In this document: in pieces, positions 38,731 to 49,139 of the stretch
How positions within the stretch are numbered: the first letter of the stretch is position 1
How the letters are laid out: every line of letters begins with the position of its first letter
Position numbers and translations under genes: made by a program
From: Cephalopachus bancanus
Lineage: Eukaryota > Chordata > Mammalia > Primates > Tarsiidae
Reading direction: 5' to 3'
Assembly (NCBI GenBank): GCA_027257055.1
Contig: JAPVLO010000122.1
Span: 1,426,001 to 1,490,000, forward strand
DNA length: 64,000 nucleotides
The notes under the pieces: model-generated
Databases searched by the model: none
The model's input: the letters and a program-made list of their open reading frames with translations, nothing else
Told to the model about the DNA's origin: nothing

Positions 38731-39231
38731 ATATCCACACATTCTTTGGCACTCCTTCCTACCAATGGTGAAGGCTAAATTTCCCTCCCCTTGAATGCGG
38801 GCCAGAGTAATGACTCACTTATAATTAGAATGGGGTGGGGTTGACAGTGTGTGACTTCTGAAACCAAGTTATAAAAGGCATTGCTATCCACCTTGCTCCC
38901 TTATACCTCACCCACTCTGGAGCAATCCAGCAGCCGTGTCTTGAGGACACTCAAGCAGCCTGTGGAGAGGTCCAAGTTGACAGGTGCTGAGGCCTCCCAC
39001 CATCCACCAGCTGTTCTTCCCAGTCATGGGAAGTGGGTCCTCCATCCCCAGTCAAGTCCTCAAATGACTGTAGCCCTAGCCAACATTTTGACTAAAACAT
39101 CAGGAGACTCCAATGCAGAACCATCCAGCTAAGCTGCTCCCAGATTCCTGATCCACAGAAATGGCAAGGATAATAAATGTTTATTGTTTCAAACCACTAA
39201 GTTTTGGGATAATTTGTTATGCAGCAGCCTT
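38731..39231 (+). mobile_element. MLT1 (older subtype) MaLR LTR
   Basis: Sense LTR: AAATTTCCCTCCCCTTGAAT, CAAATGACTGTAGCCCTAGC, ATAATAAATGTTTATTGTTT, then the end GTTTTGGGATAATTTGTTAT. Fits the MLT1F-J group as I remember it. Confidence 0.8.
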
Positions 39232-39564
39232 AAAGGCCCCACATGATCTGGATGCCCTTCCAGTTGTCATTTCTGGTCCCTGCCCTCCGCTCGCCTCACT
39301 CTGAGCATGTATTTCATGCATTTTCCTCCTTACAGCCTTCACACAGGGATCCCTGTGACTTGAAATCCTCTTCCTCCAAATATCACTTTTTCATCTTTTA
39401 GGTCTCAGCTTAACCATCAATGCTTCAAGGAGGATGTACCCAAATGCCCAATCTAAGGCCTGTCCTTTCCTCCCACCCCCAATATTCTCTCACAGTACCT
39501 TGTTCTTATTCTTCATGGATTTTACTGTAACTTATATGTTTATTTGATTGGGGATTTTCTTGTT
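39232..39564. other. intergenic unique sequence
   Basis: Low-complexity CT-rich stretches, and nothing I can assign. Confidence 0.5.
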
Positions 39565-39576
39565 TATACCTGTTTC

Positions 39577-39853
39577 CTTTTTTTTTTGAGTTGGAGTCTC
39601 ACTCTGTCGCCCAGACTGGAGTGCAGTGGCTGCTCCTGGCCACCGCAGCCTCGACCTGCTGGGCTCCAGCGATCCTTCCTCCTCAGCCTTCCTAGTAGCC
39701 GGAATTACAGGCATGCGCTACCACGCCCGGCTGATTTTTTGTTTTATTGTAGGTCTCGCTGCCCAGGCGGGTCTCGAACCCACGGGCTCAGGCAATTCAC
39801 TCACCTCAGCCTCCCAAAGGCGTGGGATTACAGGCTGAGCCACCGAGCTCGGC
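39577..39853 (-). mobile_element. Alu, young lineage-specific copy
   Basis: Antisense Alu with CGGCTGATTTTTTGTTTTAT and CGGGTCTCGAACCCACGGG. Duplication TATACCTGTTTC / TATACCTGTGTTTC on its two sides. Confidence 0.95.
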
Positions 39854-39904
39854 TATACCTGTGTTTCTACTGTAAGTCCCGGGCCAAGCACATGGTAAAC
39901 TTTC

Positions 39905-40193
39905 TCTTTTTAGTCGGAGTCTCACTCCGTCACCCAGGCTGGAGTGCAGTGGCCCACTCATGGCCACCCCAGCGTCAACCTGCTGGGCTCTGGTTATCCT
40001 TCCACCCCAGCCTTCCAAGTAGCTGGAACTACAGGCGTGCGCTCCCACACCTGGTTATTTATTTATTTATTTATTGTAGAGATGAGGTCTAGCCAAGTTG
40101 CCCCAGCTGGTCTCGAACCTGCAGGTTCAGGCGATCCGCTCACCTCGGCCTCCCAAAGCACTGGAATTACAGGCTGAGTCACCGAGCTCGGCC
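39905..40193 (-). mobile_element. Alu, full length
   Basis: Antisense Alu from TTTTAGTCGGAGTCTCACTC to CACCGAGCTCGGCC, with a TTATTTATTTATTTA variant in the linker. Confidence 0.93.
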
Positions 40194-40942
40194 TAGACTT
40201 TCAATAATATTTATAGAATAAATAGTGTGTATACAGTTATTTCCATGAGTTATAACCAAAGAATCCAAACAATGACCCAACACATAAACACTGGGCCAGG
40301 AAACCTAGATTCTACGCCCTCATGTGCAGTAAGCCCTTTTCAGAGTATGTTTAGTTCTTCAAAGAAATCTGTAGGAGAGGTTGATGCTCCTCTAATGAAG
40401 ATGGCCCCTGATCTCAGATGATGAGGCTGTCAGAAGCCAAGCAGCTAAAGGACTGTGGACGAGCTAGAGGTCTGTGACTGAGAATCACAGGGATCAGCTC
40501 TCACAGGCCACTCAGTTGCTCTCTGTCCACCACTGATTCCACATACTTCATTTTCCAGCCCTTTTTAGAATGGCAGCAGTGACCCTAATCTCAGAATGTT
40601 AGAAAGATCTCATTCACTGCATCTGGAGTAGCATTCCTGCTTTCCTTCTTATGAGTGCTAGAAGCTCTTCACTCTCCTCTCTTCTGTGACACAGAAGGAA
40701 GCTCTTCTCTCTCCTCTCACTCCAACCCCACCCTGTCGAGGTTACACAGCTTCCTCCTCCCCAACTCCTCGAGCTCCTCTGCATTCTCAGACTGCCTGGT
40801 ACCCATGGCACTACACCCAGCTCCCACCTAAAGCCTGGGATATATCCCTTAGGATATCTACTGCCTCAGTGACTCCCATCCCTAGTGTTACCTGCAAGTA
40901 ACGTGACTTTTTCTCACAACTAGCAAGGTCTAAGCCTGAGAG
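40194..40942. other. intergenic unique sequence
   Basis: No feature that I can support. Confidence 0.5.
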
Positions 40943-41173
40943 GAACACAGATAAACTCTGGGAATATCTGTAGCTGTTTCATGGGTAGAACCCATGGTTT
41001 GTGTGGCTAAAAAGATATGTAGCCACAGTTCATTCACTCCCTCATTCTCTCTCTTTCTCTCTCCCCTTCCCAAGACCACTGGCTCTGTCTCTCTCAGTGC
41101 ATCTGCCACATCCTTTTCTCACTTTTAGCTGGCATCCTTGCTTACTTATAGAAGGCCCACCTTATGCTCCATC
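40943..41173 (+). repeat. unclassified dispersed repeat, copy A
   Basis: About 230 bp that recurs at 43,279-43,528 in the same orientation at roughly 90% identity. Shared words: TAGCTGTTTCATGGG, TTGTGTGGCTAAAAAGATA, CCCAAGACCACTGGCTCTGT and CATCCTTTTCTCACTTTTAG, with a CT-rich tract between. I cannot match it to a family. Confidence 0.75.
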
Positions 41174-41915
41174 ACAATATCCACAGCTCACTGTGATTTC
41201 TGTCTTTGTCTTTTACTTCTACTTCTCAAAGCAGCTTCTGAAAAGTTCAGATCATCTTTTTAGGCCAACCTGTGTCAATCAGAGGCACTAGCTCACCACT
41301 GCATGGAGGCTCCTGACCAGTGGGCTAGGGACTTAAGGAGCTGGGAACGAGGTCGTCAGCAGACTGGGCAGGAACTCTTCCAGAAGGGTGCAGGGTGGAC
41401 AGGCCTTCTGAAATGCCACTCTTCCACTGAGACGTGCCTCTAAGGAGGGTATGGGTAATATGAGGATCACCCAACAACCTAAATATCTACTTTATCAAAC
41501 CATGGACTTTAAGGAGTTGCCTCCAGAAAAAAATCCTGCTACTAGACAATATGTCACAGGCAAGCACAGCTTGGAGTCTCACAAAATAGGACATTAGAGA
41601 CCATCTAGTCCAGGAATAGCAAACCGGACTCATCTCATAACAACTCTGACTGCCTGCAGCATGGCAGTGTAAAGAATGTACCACAATCGCTCTGTGATGG
41701 TGTGAGTTATTTGCTGCATATTTGCTTGAACATTTTGAATCATTCAACATTGTCTCCTTGGAGGAACTATCCCTTCCCCGCTCAATGTGGTGGAGTGTCT
41801 CTTAGGGTGTCCTGTCCCTTCCATCCTCAGGGGTTGGCAAATGATCCAAGCTGAACCAATTATAGTTCACCATCCCACTGGCCTCAGTCTTTAGGGAGGA
41901 TCTGTGATCCCTGCT
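41174..41915. other. intergenic unique sequence
   Basis: Nothing recognised. A MER1-like transposon inserted at its right edge. Confidence 0.5.
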
Positions 41916-42108
41916 ATTTAGAGCAGGGGTCCCCAAACCTCGGACCACATGCCAGTTGGTGGCCAATTAGGAACCAGGCTGCACAACAGGATGTGAGCAG
42001 TGAGCAAGCAAGCGAAGCTTCATCTGTATTTACAGCTGATGTTCGCATCACCACCTGACCTCTACTTGCTGTCAGATCAGCGGCAGAATTCTCATAGGAA
42101 CCCTATTG

Positions 42109-43243
42109 CGGGAGTCCACTTGTGGGTTTTTTTGAAGGAGAGGCGGATAGGTGAAAGATGAAAATATTGTATTTGGACATTTGTTTTTTGAACAGATGAC
42201 GTTTAATGTTAGTTAAGGGAAGGCTTTTATACTATTTGTAAAGGGGTAAGACAAAGAAAATTTTTTTATGTACATATTTTTTTTAAGTTACCACCATTTA
42301 GTGGTTTTAGTAACAAACAAGTTAAGAACCTTATAAACATTCAATGAATTTTATTTATAAAGTCAAAAATGATAGTTTTAGTTTAAAGTTTTGAATTACA
42401 GTTTTTGAACTGTTTTTAGAAAGTTTTTAAGTGTAAAGTTTTTTATGTAGTAGTAGTTTTTTGGGGGGGTTATGATTTTTAGAGTTTTGTAATTGCCTCT
42501 CCTGTTCAGGTGTTTTTGTTACTTTTTTTTATTTTGTAGTGTTTATTTTTAAAGAGAACTTGAAAGAAGTTTTTAGTGATGTTTTTTAGGTTTCCAAGGT
42601 TGCTTTCTGTTTTTAGTTAACTTATTATAAAAGTATCTAATTAGTATATTATGAATTTAGTGAAAACCCACTTTATAAACGTTAACTTAGAATTTTAACT
42701 ATTGAATTAAGTAAAAACCTTAACGATTAATCTTCATTTTAAGTTAGTGAAAACAGTGTTATAAATCACCTACATAACTTCTAGATAAGTGTTAGAACTT
42801 ATAATGAATTCATAACTAACTTACTATAAATTTGTGCTTCTAAAAAACTATGTTTAAACACTAAACTGTATAATTCTAAATCAAATAAGGAGAGAATATA
42901 CTTATATAATTTTTTACTCAAGCAATATCTAGTAACTTATAACCAAGTGAAAGAAAGCATTCTTGATGTGCTTCAGAGTTTAACCTTTACATATGTTAGA
43001 AAAGGCCAAGCAGCATAGTGGGAAAATGGAAAAATGAACCATGACATTCTTAGGTTAGCTGTGAGTACTTCGTATAACATGCCATTTTTTTCTTTCACGA
43101 CTGCACAGAATTTCTTCAGCCGTACCAACAGCAAAGACGGAAGACAGAAGGGTCTCAGCTGCCCGGACTCGCTTTGCCGTCGGGGGTTTTCAGTGCACCT
43201 GGACTTTGTCAATCAGGCGGGCCTCCAAGGCTGGCTCCCAACA
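42109..43243. mobile_element. unclassified 1.13 kb insertion inside MER1
   Basis: It is bounded by a perfect octamer CCCTATTG (42101-42108 and 43244-43251) that occurs once in MER1 as I remember it. The ends are weakly inverted: CGGGAGTCCACTTG on the left, and GGGAGCCAGCCTTG read inward from the right end (opposite strand). The inside is about 850 bp of very AT-rich sequence with recurring AACTTA/TATAAA words, then a GC-richer 200 bp block (about 43,040-43,240). There is no intact open frame of note. I cannot assign a family; an hAT-like non-autonomous element is the leading idea. Confidence 0.6.
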
Positions 43244-43278
43244 CCCTATTGTGAACTGCACATGCAAGGGATCTAGGG

Positions 43279-43548
43279 AGAACACATAAACTCTGGGAGT
43301 ATCTGTAGCTGTTTCATGGGCAGAGCCCATGGCTTGTGTGGCTAAAAAGATAGGTAGCCACAGTTCACTCACTCCCTCATTCTCATTCTCTCTCTCTCTC
43401 TCTCTCTCTCTATCCCCTTCCCAAGACCACTGGCTCTGTCTCTCTCAGTGCATCTGCCACATCCTTTTCTCACTTTTAGCCAACATCCTTGCTTACTTAC
43501 ACAACGCCCACCTTATGCTCCATATTTGCAGATTTGTACATCACACTG
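43279..43548 (+). repeat. unclassified dispersed repeat, copy B, inside MER1
   Basis: Second copy of the repeat at 40,943-41,173, lying between the MER1 words CAAGGGATCTAGG and GTTATGCCCTCCTTATGAG. A (TC)n microsatellite at about 43,386-43,411 expands its CT tract. After TTATGCTCCAT the two copies diverge. Confidence 0.75.
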
Positions 43549-43779
43549 TTATGCCCTCCTTATGAGAATCTAATACCGAAGATCTGAGGTGGAGCTGTGG
43601 TGGTGATGCTTGCGCTGGGGAGCAGCTGCAAATACGATTAGCAGTGAGGTTTGACTGCACATCCCTTCGCCCATCCATGGAAAAATTGTCTTCCTCAAAA
43701 CCTGTCCCCGATGTCAAAAAAGTTGGGGACCACGGATTTAGTGTCTTTTCTAAGATAGACATGTCTTATTAAGATACCA

Positions 43780-44182
43780 AACTGATATACACAATGGAAT
43801 ATTATGCAGCCATAAAGAACAACAAAATTATGAGCTTTGCAGCAACGTGGATGGACTTAGAGTCTATAATACCGAGTGATCTATTGCAGAAACAAAGAAC
43901 TGATAAGTGAACCTCATAAATGGACCTTGAACAATTATCATGATACTATAAGAAAGGGTTTGGCAGTAGTGGGAAACTGCCAGAGAATGGGGGATGGGAT
44001 TAGCAAACTGCTGGTGGGGGTGTACAACTCATCAACAAGGGCACCTGAAAATGAATATTTATATAACTAATTGTTATATAAATTGTACCCCACATCTTTA
44101 AAATAAAAAAGATAGCAAGCTGAGGTGCCTGAATTGTACCCCACATCTTTAAAATAAAAAAATGACAGCAAGCCGAGGTGCC
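43780..44182 (+). mobile_element. L1 LINE 3' end, truncated
   Basis: Sense L1: ATATACACAATGGAATATTA, TGCAGCCATAAAGAACAACA, TTTGCAGCAACGTGGATGGA, then a 3' UTR ending in AAAATAAAAAA. The last 48 bp are tandemly duplicated. Confidence 0.88.
44083..44182 (+). repeat. 48-50 bp tandem duplication of an L1 tail
   Basis: AATTGTACCCCACATCTTTA followed by an A-rich tail and AGCAAGCTGAGGTGCC occurs twice in a row (from 44083 and from 44132) with few differences. Confidence 0.8.
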
Positions 44183-44736
44183 GAGTGCCCTCTTCCTTAT
44201 GACATGAGAAAGCCCAAGACAGTGATGAAGACAAGGGAAGTCCTGCAGAACAGAGAGTTGGAAAGACAGAGAGACAGAGAGGGGAAAGGAGAGAAAGAGC
44301 TAAATAATATAGTTTGACCAACTGGATCCAACTATACCCAAAGAAGCCAATAAATTCATTTCTTTTTCTTTCTTAAATTGCTGGAGTTGAGTTTTCTGTT
44401 ACAAGCAACAAACAGAATTCTAATATTTGCTTTCATTTTACAGATGAGGGGACTGGGAGTCCAGAGGTTAACTGATTTGCCTATGACTGACCACTCATCT
44501 AATTAGTTATATGCCAATTGGAAAACAGGTCCTAAAAGAATGTGACATGGACCATCTCTTCTTGCTGAGTTAGAGGAAAAGTCTCTGTTGAAAGGTATTT
44601 GGATGCTGATTCTGTCGTTAACTTTCACTACCAGTTTATGTCATCTGAAAACATGATAAGTATATCTTAAATGTCCAAGCCACTACCAACATTCTTACAC
44701 AAAACAAAACTAAATCCCAAGCCTAGGAATCTTCTC
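44183..44736. other. intergenic, possible LTR-like tail
   Basis: GAAGCCAATAAATTCATTTC and TTGCTGGAGTTGAGTTTTCT near 44,323-44,400 look like the end of an old mammalian interspersed element that I cannot name with certainty. The rest is unique. Confidence 0.4.
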
Positions 44737-45030
44737 CCAGCCAGTTGTGGTGGCTCATGTCTAAAATTGCAACCCTTGGGGATGCTGAGGCAAGAGGATT
44801 GCTTGAGCCCAGGAATTCAAGACCAGTCCAAGTAACATAACAAGAGTCGTCTCTACAAAAAAATAAAAAATGTAGCCTGGCATAGTGGCACGTACCTGTA
44901 GCCCCAGCTACTCGGGAGGCTGAGAAGAAAGGATTGCCTGAGCCCAGGAGGTAGAGACTATGATGGGCTGTGATTGTGCCACTGTGCTCCAACCTGACCT
45001 GGGACACAAAGTGAGACTCTAACTCAAAAA
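44737..45030 (+). mobile_element. Alu, older
   Basis: Sense Alu from CAGCCAGTTGTGGTGGCTCA to an A tail after CTCTAACTC. Confidence 0.9.
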
Positions 45031-45038
45031 AAATCTTG

Positions 45039-45331
45039 GCCAGGCACAGTGGCTCAAGCCTGTAATCCCAGCACTTTGGGAGGCCAAGGTGAAAGGATTG
45101 CCTGAGATCACAGGTTCAAGTTCAGCCTGGGCAACTTGGTGAGACCTCGTCTCTATAATAAATAAAAAAAGTAAGCCCGGGTGCGTTAGTGCACGCCTGT
45201 ATTTCCAGCTACTTGGAAGGCTGAGGCAGAAGGATCACCTGAGCCCAGCAGGTCAAGACTGAGGTGACCACGAGCATGCCACTGCACTCCAGCCTGGGTG
45301 ACAGAGTGAGACCCCAACTAAAAAAAAAAAC
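45039..45331 (+). mobile_element. Alu, full length
   Basis: Sense Alu directly behind the previous one, from GGCCAGGCACAGTGGCTCAA to an A tail after GAGACCCCAACT. Confidence 0.93.
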
Positions 45332-45979
45332 TTTTCCCCAAATGACACTGACCCATTGACCAATATTTGTATATTTGTTTGCTATAGCTGTTCATTTGCT
45401 TGCTAACCCACTTCATTGTGCTATTATGCAGTCTACACTCCTGCTACTCGAAGTGTGGCCTGCAAACCAGCTTTAAAATATACTCGAGCCCCACCCCAGG
45501 GAATTCACTGTAAAGTGTGAGAAGCACTGGTCTTCATCCCACTCTCTGTCTTTCTCTCTCTGCCTTCTAAAATGTAATGAACTTATACATACTTGCCACT
45601 TATCTAAAACTCAGGCAACACTGTTAAAATAGGGAATGTCGAAATAATTAGTTTAATGTGTCTTTTTCCTGCTGAATCTCTGCAAGTTCATATTGATCAC
45701 TGATCTTAATAAAAAGAAATATTGGTTGGGCTTAATGTCAATTGCCAGAAGTACAGATTAAAGGGTCTTTTACTTTGATTTTCTGAAAATGGACTTTTTC
45801 TTAAAAACGATTATTTGCTCATCTCAAGTCTTCCCAAACCTACTCCTACTATTCTTCCAACACATTCCTCACTTCCTTAAAGATGATGGAAGGGGTTCAG
45901 TGATTTCATTTGCAAGTGTTTTTTATACTGTGGAATTCATCCAGGTCAGGTCACTTGAACTGATTTAGAGCATCTAGGT
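45332..45979. other. intergenic, with a possible MER20-like remnant
   Basis: CTCGAAGTGTGGCCTGCAAA, GAGCCCCACCCCAGGGAATT and GAGAAGCACTG near 45,440-45,530 recall a worn MER20-type hAT MITE. Nothing else is recognised. Confidence 0.4.
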
Positions 45980-46270
45980 CAGTGGATTTCAACCTTGGCT
46001 GCACTTAGAATCACCCGAAACAGCTTAAAACCACCAGGGCCTGAACACCTCCACAGGCCAATTAAATCAGCATCTTTGTGGTAGAGCCTCAGCAGGTTAT
46101 TGCTGTTTTAAGCAACCCAGAAGCCATTGAGGAGACAGTTAGGGTGTGTGTGTGTTTAAATCTAATGCCTGGGGTCCCCAGACTCAGAATCTCTGTGACT
46201 GTGGCTCAAGCATCAATAGTTTTACGCTCTCTGGATGATACTCAGGTGCAGCCAGGATGAAGAACCACTG
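45980..46270. mobile_element. MER5A-like hAT MITE
   Basis: The ends are inverted: CAGTGGATTTCAACCTTGGC at the left, and GCAGCCAGGATGAAGAACCACTG-type sequence at the right. Flanking octamers ATCTAGGT and AGCCAGGT are a plausible worn duplication. The middle is enlarged relative to a standard MER5A. Confidence 0.7.
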
Positions 46271-46639
46271 AGCCAGGTGTGCTCATACACTCCTCTCCCC
46301 TACTTGAGTGCCAGTGTTTTCATACTAGTTCTTGTCCCATGTTTCCTTTCCTGTCTGAAGGGACTCTTGTCCAAGAAATTCCAAACAAAATAGAAGTTCC
46401 TGATGCCTTTCAGAGAAGCTAGTTTTAAAGTTTTATTTTTGGCATTTTTCTCTTCTCCCTCAGGACAGTTTGAAGTCTTGATTTGACCATTTGTCCCTCA
46501 AAACACACTTCCTAGTCCTCATGCAACTACCTTGCCCCTAGTTTTGGAGCTGACAACCCAACCACCATTCTTGAATATTTATGGAGTCAGTGGTGTCAGC
46601 AATTTACAATATTTATTACAATATTCTTCCCAGCTTTCT
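46271..46639. other. intergenic unique sequence
   Basis: No feature recognised. Confidence 0.5.
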
Positions 46640-46806
46640 TCCAAAAACCTGCAGGAGAGATGAAATTGACACCATTATGCAGATGAAAACATTGACGCTC
46701 AGGAAAAGTGACTTACTAAAATTCATACAGCTAGTAACTGTAAAGACAAAAGTAGGATTTGAATCCAGGTCTCTTTGACTCTAAAAATCATACCCTTTTA
46801 TTACAG
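46640..46806 (-). mobile_element. MIR SINE
   Basis: Antisense MIR with ATGCAGATGAAAACATTGAC, CTCAGGAAAAGTGACTTACT, ATACAGCTAGTAACTG and GGATTTGAATCCAGGTCTCT. Confidence 0.78.
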
Positions 46807-47737
46807 CATGTTATCTCCTGAGTTGCTTTTTTAATGTGCGGCTAAGGATTTTTTTTAATTTAAATTTTAGGCATATAAAGCACTGTAAAGGAATTTGAAT
46901 TCTGATCACAGATAGACAAGACCAGGCATAGATTATCTGTCTCTGAGTCCTAGATAAGCTGTATCAGCATGATCTTGAAGCAGGCAGTCTATCCCAGTCT
47001 AAATGTCATAACTACAAGATCAGACCCTGGCATTTGCGAATGCTTGCAGTAGCTTTAGAGCCATGAGAATGCAATACTGTATTTCCAACATGTTTTCTTG
47101 CTTGTTAAACATTTAAAAATACTGGGATTCCTTGCAATCCTTTCCTCAAAAGGAGAAATCTAATTAAATCCACCATGCCTACCTGTTAGCCAAAGTGCCA
47201 CTTTTTTTCTGAGAAATAATAAGATGGCTGACTGGTCTCCATTTCCAAGGATGATAAAAACATAAAATGGATTTAAGTTCTATTTCAGAAATTTAGATGA
47301 GCTACAGGGAAGTTAATTATAATGTTAAGTACGGAGACAGGGAAGCTTGCCTCTCTACCTATGAGTCTTTATCAGTAAAGTTAGGGCTGAAAAAAAAAGA
47401 GGGAGGAGGAATAATGTTCTAATTCTTTAGGGATTGTTTATTTTGCACAGACAGTCCTGAGCAGTTTGAGATGCTTAAGGATGAGTCGAAGGCATCCTGG
47501 CCTGATATCCAGAGAGAGAGAGAGAGAGCAGGTGGGATTCTGAGATAAACTCTATTGTAATTACTTAGGGGCAACAGTAAGATGCTCTACCAAGAATGGG
47601 AAGTGAGGGAAATATCTACCTTTTAAAGGCTAGGATGCAAGAAAAATACATTCTGTATCAGAGTAGGAAGGGTCAAAGTCACCTGAAGAAGACAGGTTGC
47701 TTCCCAAGCTAGCAGATCTCCATTATAACCTGATTTC
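46807..47737. other. intergenic unique sequence
   Basis: Only a (GA)n run at 47,511-47,528 stands out. Confidence 0.5.
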
Positions 47738-47746
47738 ATGTAATTT

Positions 47747-47843
47747 TTTTTAACTAGGAAAAGTAGATTTATTAAAGGAAAGATACACTGTGAAGGGCAC
47801 AACGGGCAGGACAACAGCAAGAGTGTCTGCTGTCTACTACCTA
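47747..47843 (-). mobile_element. short antisense poly(A) retroinsertion, LTR R-region-like
   Basis: A T run is followed (antisense) by sequence whose opposite strand carries TTTCCTTTAATAAATCTAC, a poly(A) signal context typical of retroviral LTR R regions. The 97 bp unit is flanked by ATGTAATTT at 47738-47746 and 47844-47852. It resembles the insertion at 59,464-59,604. Confidence 0.6.
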
Positions 47844-47852
47844 ATGTAATTT

Positions 47853-49139
47853 CTGCCGCCTGGAATGGGTTGAGACAGTTGGAGCTCTCTCAGCTGTCTT
47901 GGATGATGAGATGAACTTGAGAATAGAAGCCACTTTGCTGAAGATAGCAGATAAAAAATATAGAGCAGGCTAAGATTTTGATGCCACAGAAAAGCTGCTA
48001 TAACACCATCCCTAGAAAATCTACTTCCAGACAAGAAACTCTTCTCAATTTAAGCCATATATCATGCATTCTTCTGTTATATACAGCCCAACCTAATCCA
48101 AACGAATGCAACTGGAGTTTACCATTTGGGTAAGTCCCCCAGAACTACAACAACTTGAGCCCTTCTAGCCCAGCTTCCCCTAGAAAGCAAAGAGAAAAGA
48201 GTAATTCAAGGAAAAAATACATAAGACCAGTTTAGGAAAATAATCAGCTGTCAGATCAACTCAGTAACTGAGGGGGTGTATTGTTATTGAACTGAAAATA
48301 TTCCTCTAACCAGCCCAAAGATAGTAAGATGTCCCTTTTCCTGACCAGAAAAAAAATTAACTCCTATTGGATTTTGGTCCAAGTTTCTGGAGGAAGCATA
48401 AGGGAGGCTAGAAGTTGGGTGGTGGAAAAAAGGGACGATGACTGTCTAAGGGCTTCACCTGCATACAGGCTAGTTGTCTCCTGTATCAGTGTAAAGATAC
48501 AGGAATCCATGCAGCTTGTCACCCAAATTGCAAAGCTGAACCAGTGAGGCCTTTCTGATGTTATTCCAAGATCTAAGCCCTTGGCAAGGGCAGCACATAT
48601 GAGTAAGAGTCTGTAACTACTTTTTCCTTTTATTGACCTCAGGTGATCTTTTAAGTTGGTCTAACCTGCACTGAGTGGAAGCTGGTCAGATTAGTCTCCT
48701 CCTGGCTGTGGGGCCTACTTAATTATACTTGGCGTCTAGTTTATCGCCTTAAAGCCTTTCTCATGAGAGATGTCATTGATACCCTGGACAAGAGAGTTCT
48801 TTATAACACAGAATTTTCTGGAGAAAACTTCACCTGCCAAATGGGAAAATACAGCTTGTCAAGCAGCCTGGCAAAGCATTTTTCATGCTCTGAGCATTTT
48901 CTTTCAGCTGTTCAGTGGGCTGTGGCCTGGGCCATTTTCAAAATATACAGAGAGCCAGTGAATGGCTATAACCATACACCAGGCTGCATAAGCCACGTAG
49001 CCCACCTTGCAACACTTGGTTAGGCCCATTTCAGTTCTTCAGAAGTACCATATTTCTTTAGAATAAGGAATGAACTGCTGATCTGGGTTCAAATTCTGAC
49101 TCTGGTTCAAATCTCTATTTTTTCATTAAACATGAGCAA
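47853..49139. other. intergenic unique sequence, 1.3 kb
   Basis: No named repeat and no splice-supported exon. Confidence 0.5.

Larger units (their letters stand above)
41924..43735. mobile_element. MER1/Charlie3-like hAT transposon, interrupted twice
   Basis: The element starts CAGGGGTCCCCAAACCTCGG and ends with the inverse AAAGTTGGGGACCACGG, with subterminal MER1 words such as AGGAACCAGGCTGCACAACA and TCCTTATGAGAATCTAATAC. Flanking octamers ATTTAGAG (41916-41923) and ATTTAGTG (43736-43743) fit the 8 bp hAT duplication. Own sequence is 41924-42108, 43244-43276 and about 43549-43735, together near 405 bp. The rest is two later insertions. Confidence 0.85.

Noticed and set aside
39544..40092. 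Open frame of about 180 codons
   Set aside because: Also Alu-derived, across two neighbouring antisense Alus.
42120..42960. AT-rich block considered as a nuclear mitochondrial insert
   Set aside because: I could find no mitochondrial gene, tRNA or control-region sequence in it on either strand.
48580..48610. U6 snRNA-like words (GCAGCACATAT)
   Set aside because: The similarity is about a dozen bases and does not extend; no U6 pseudogene can be supported.
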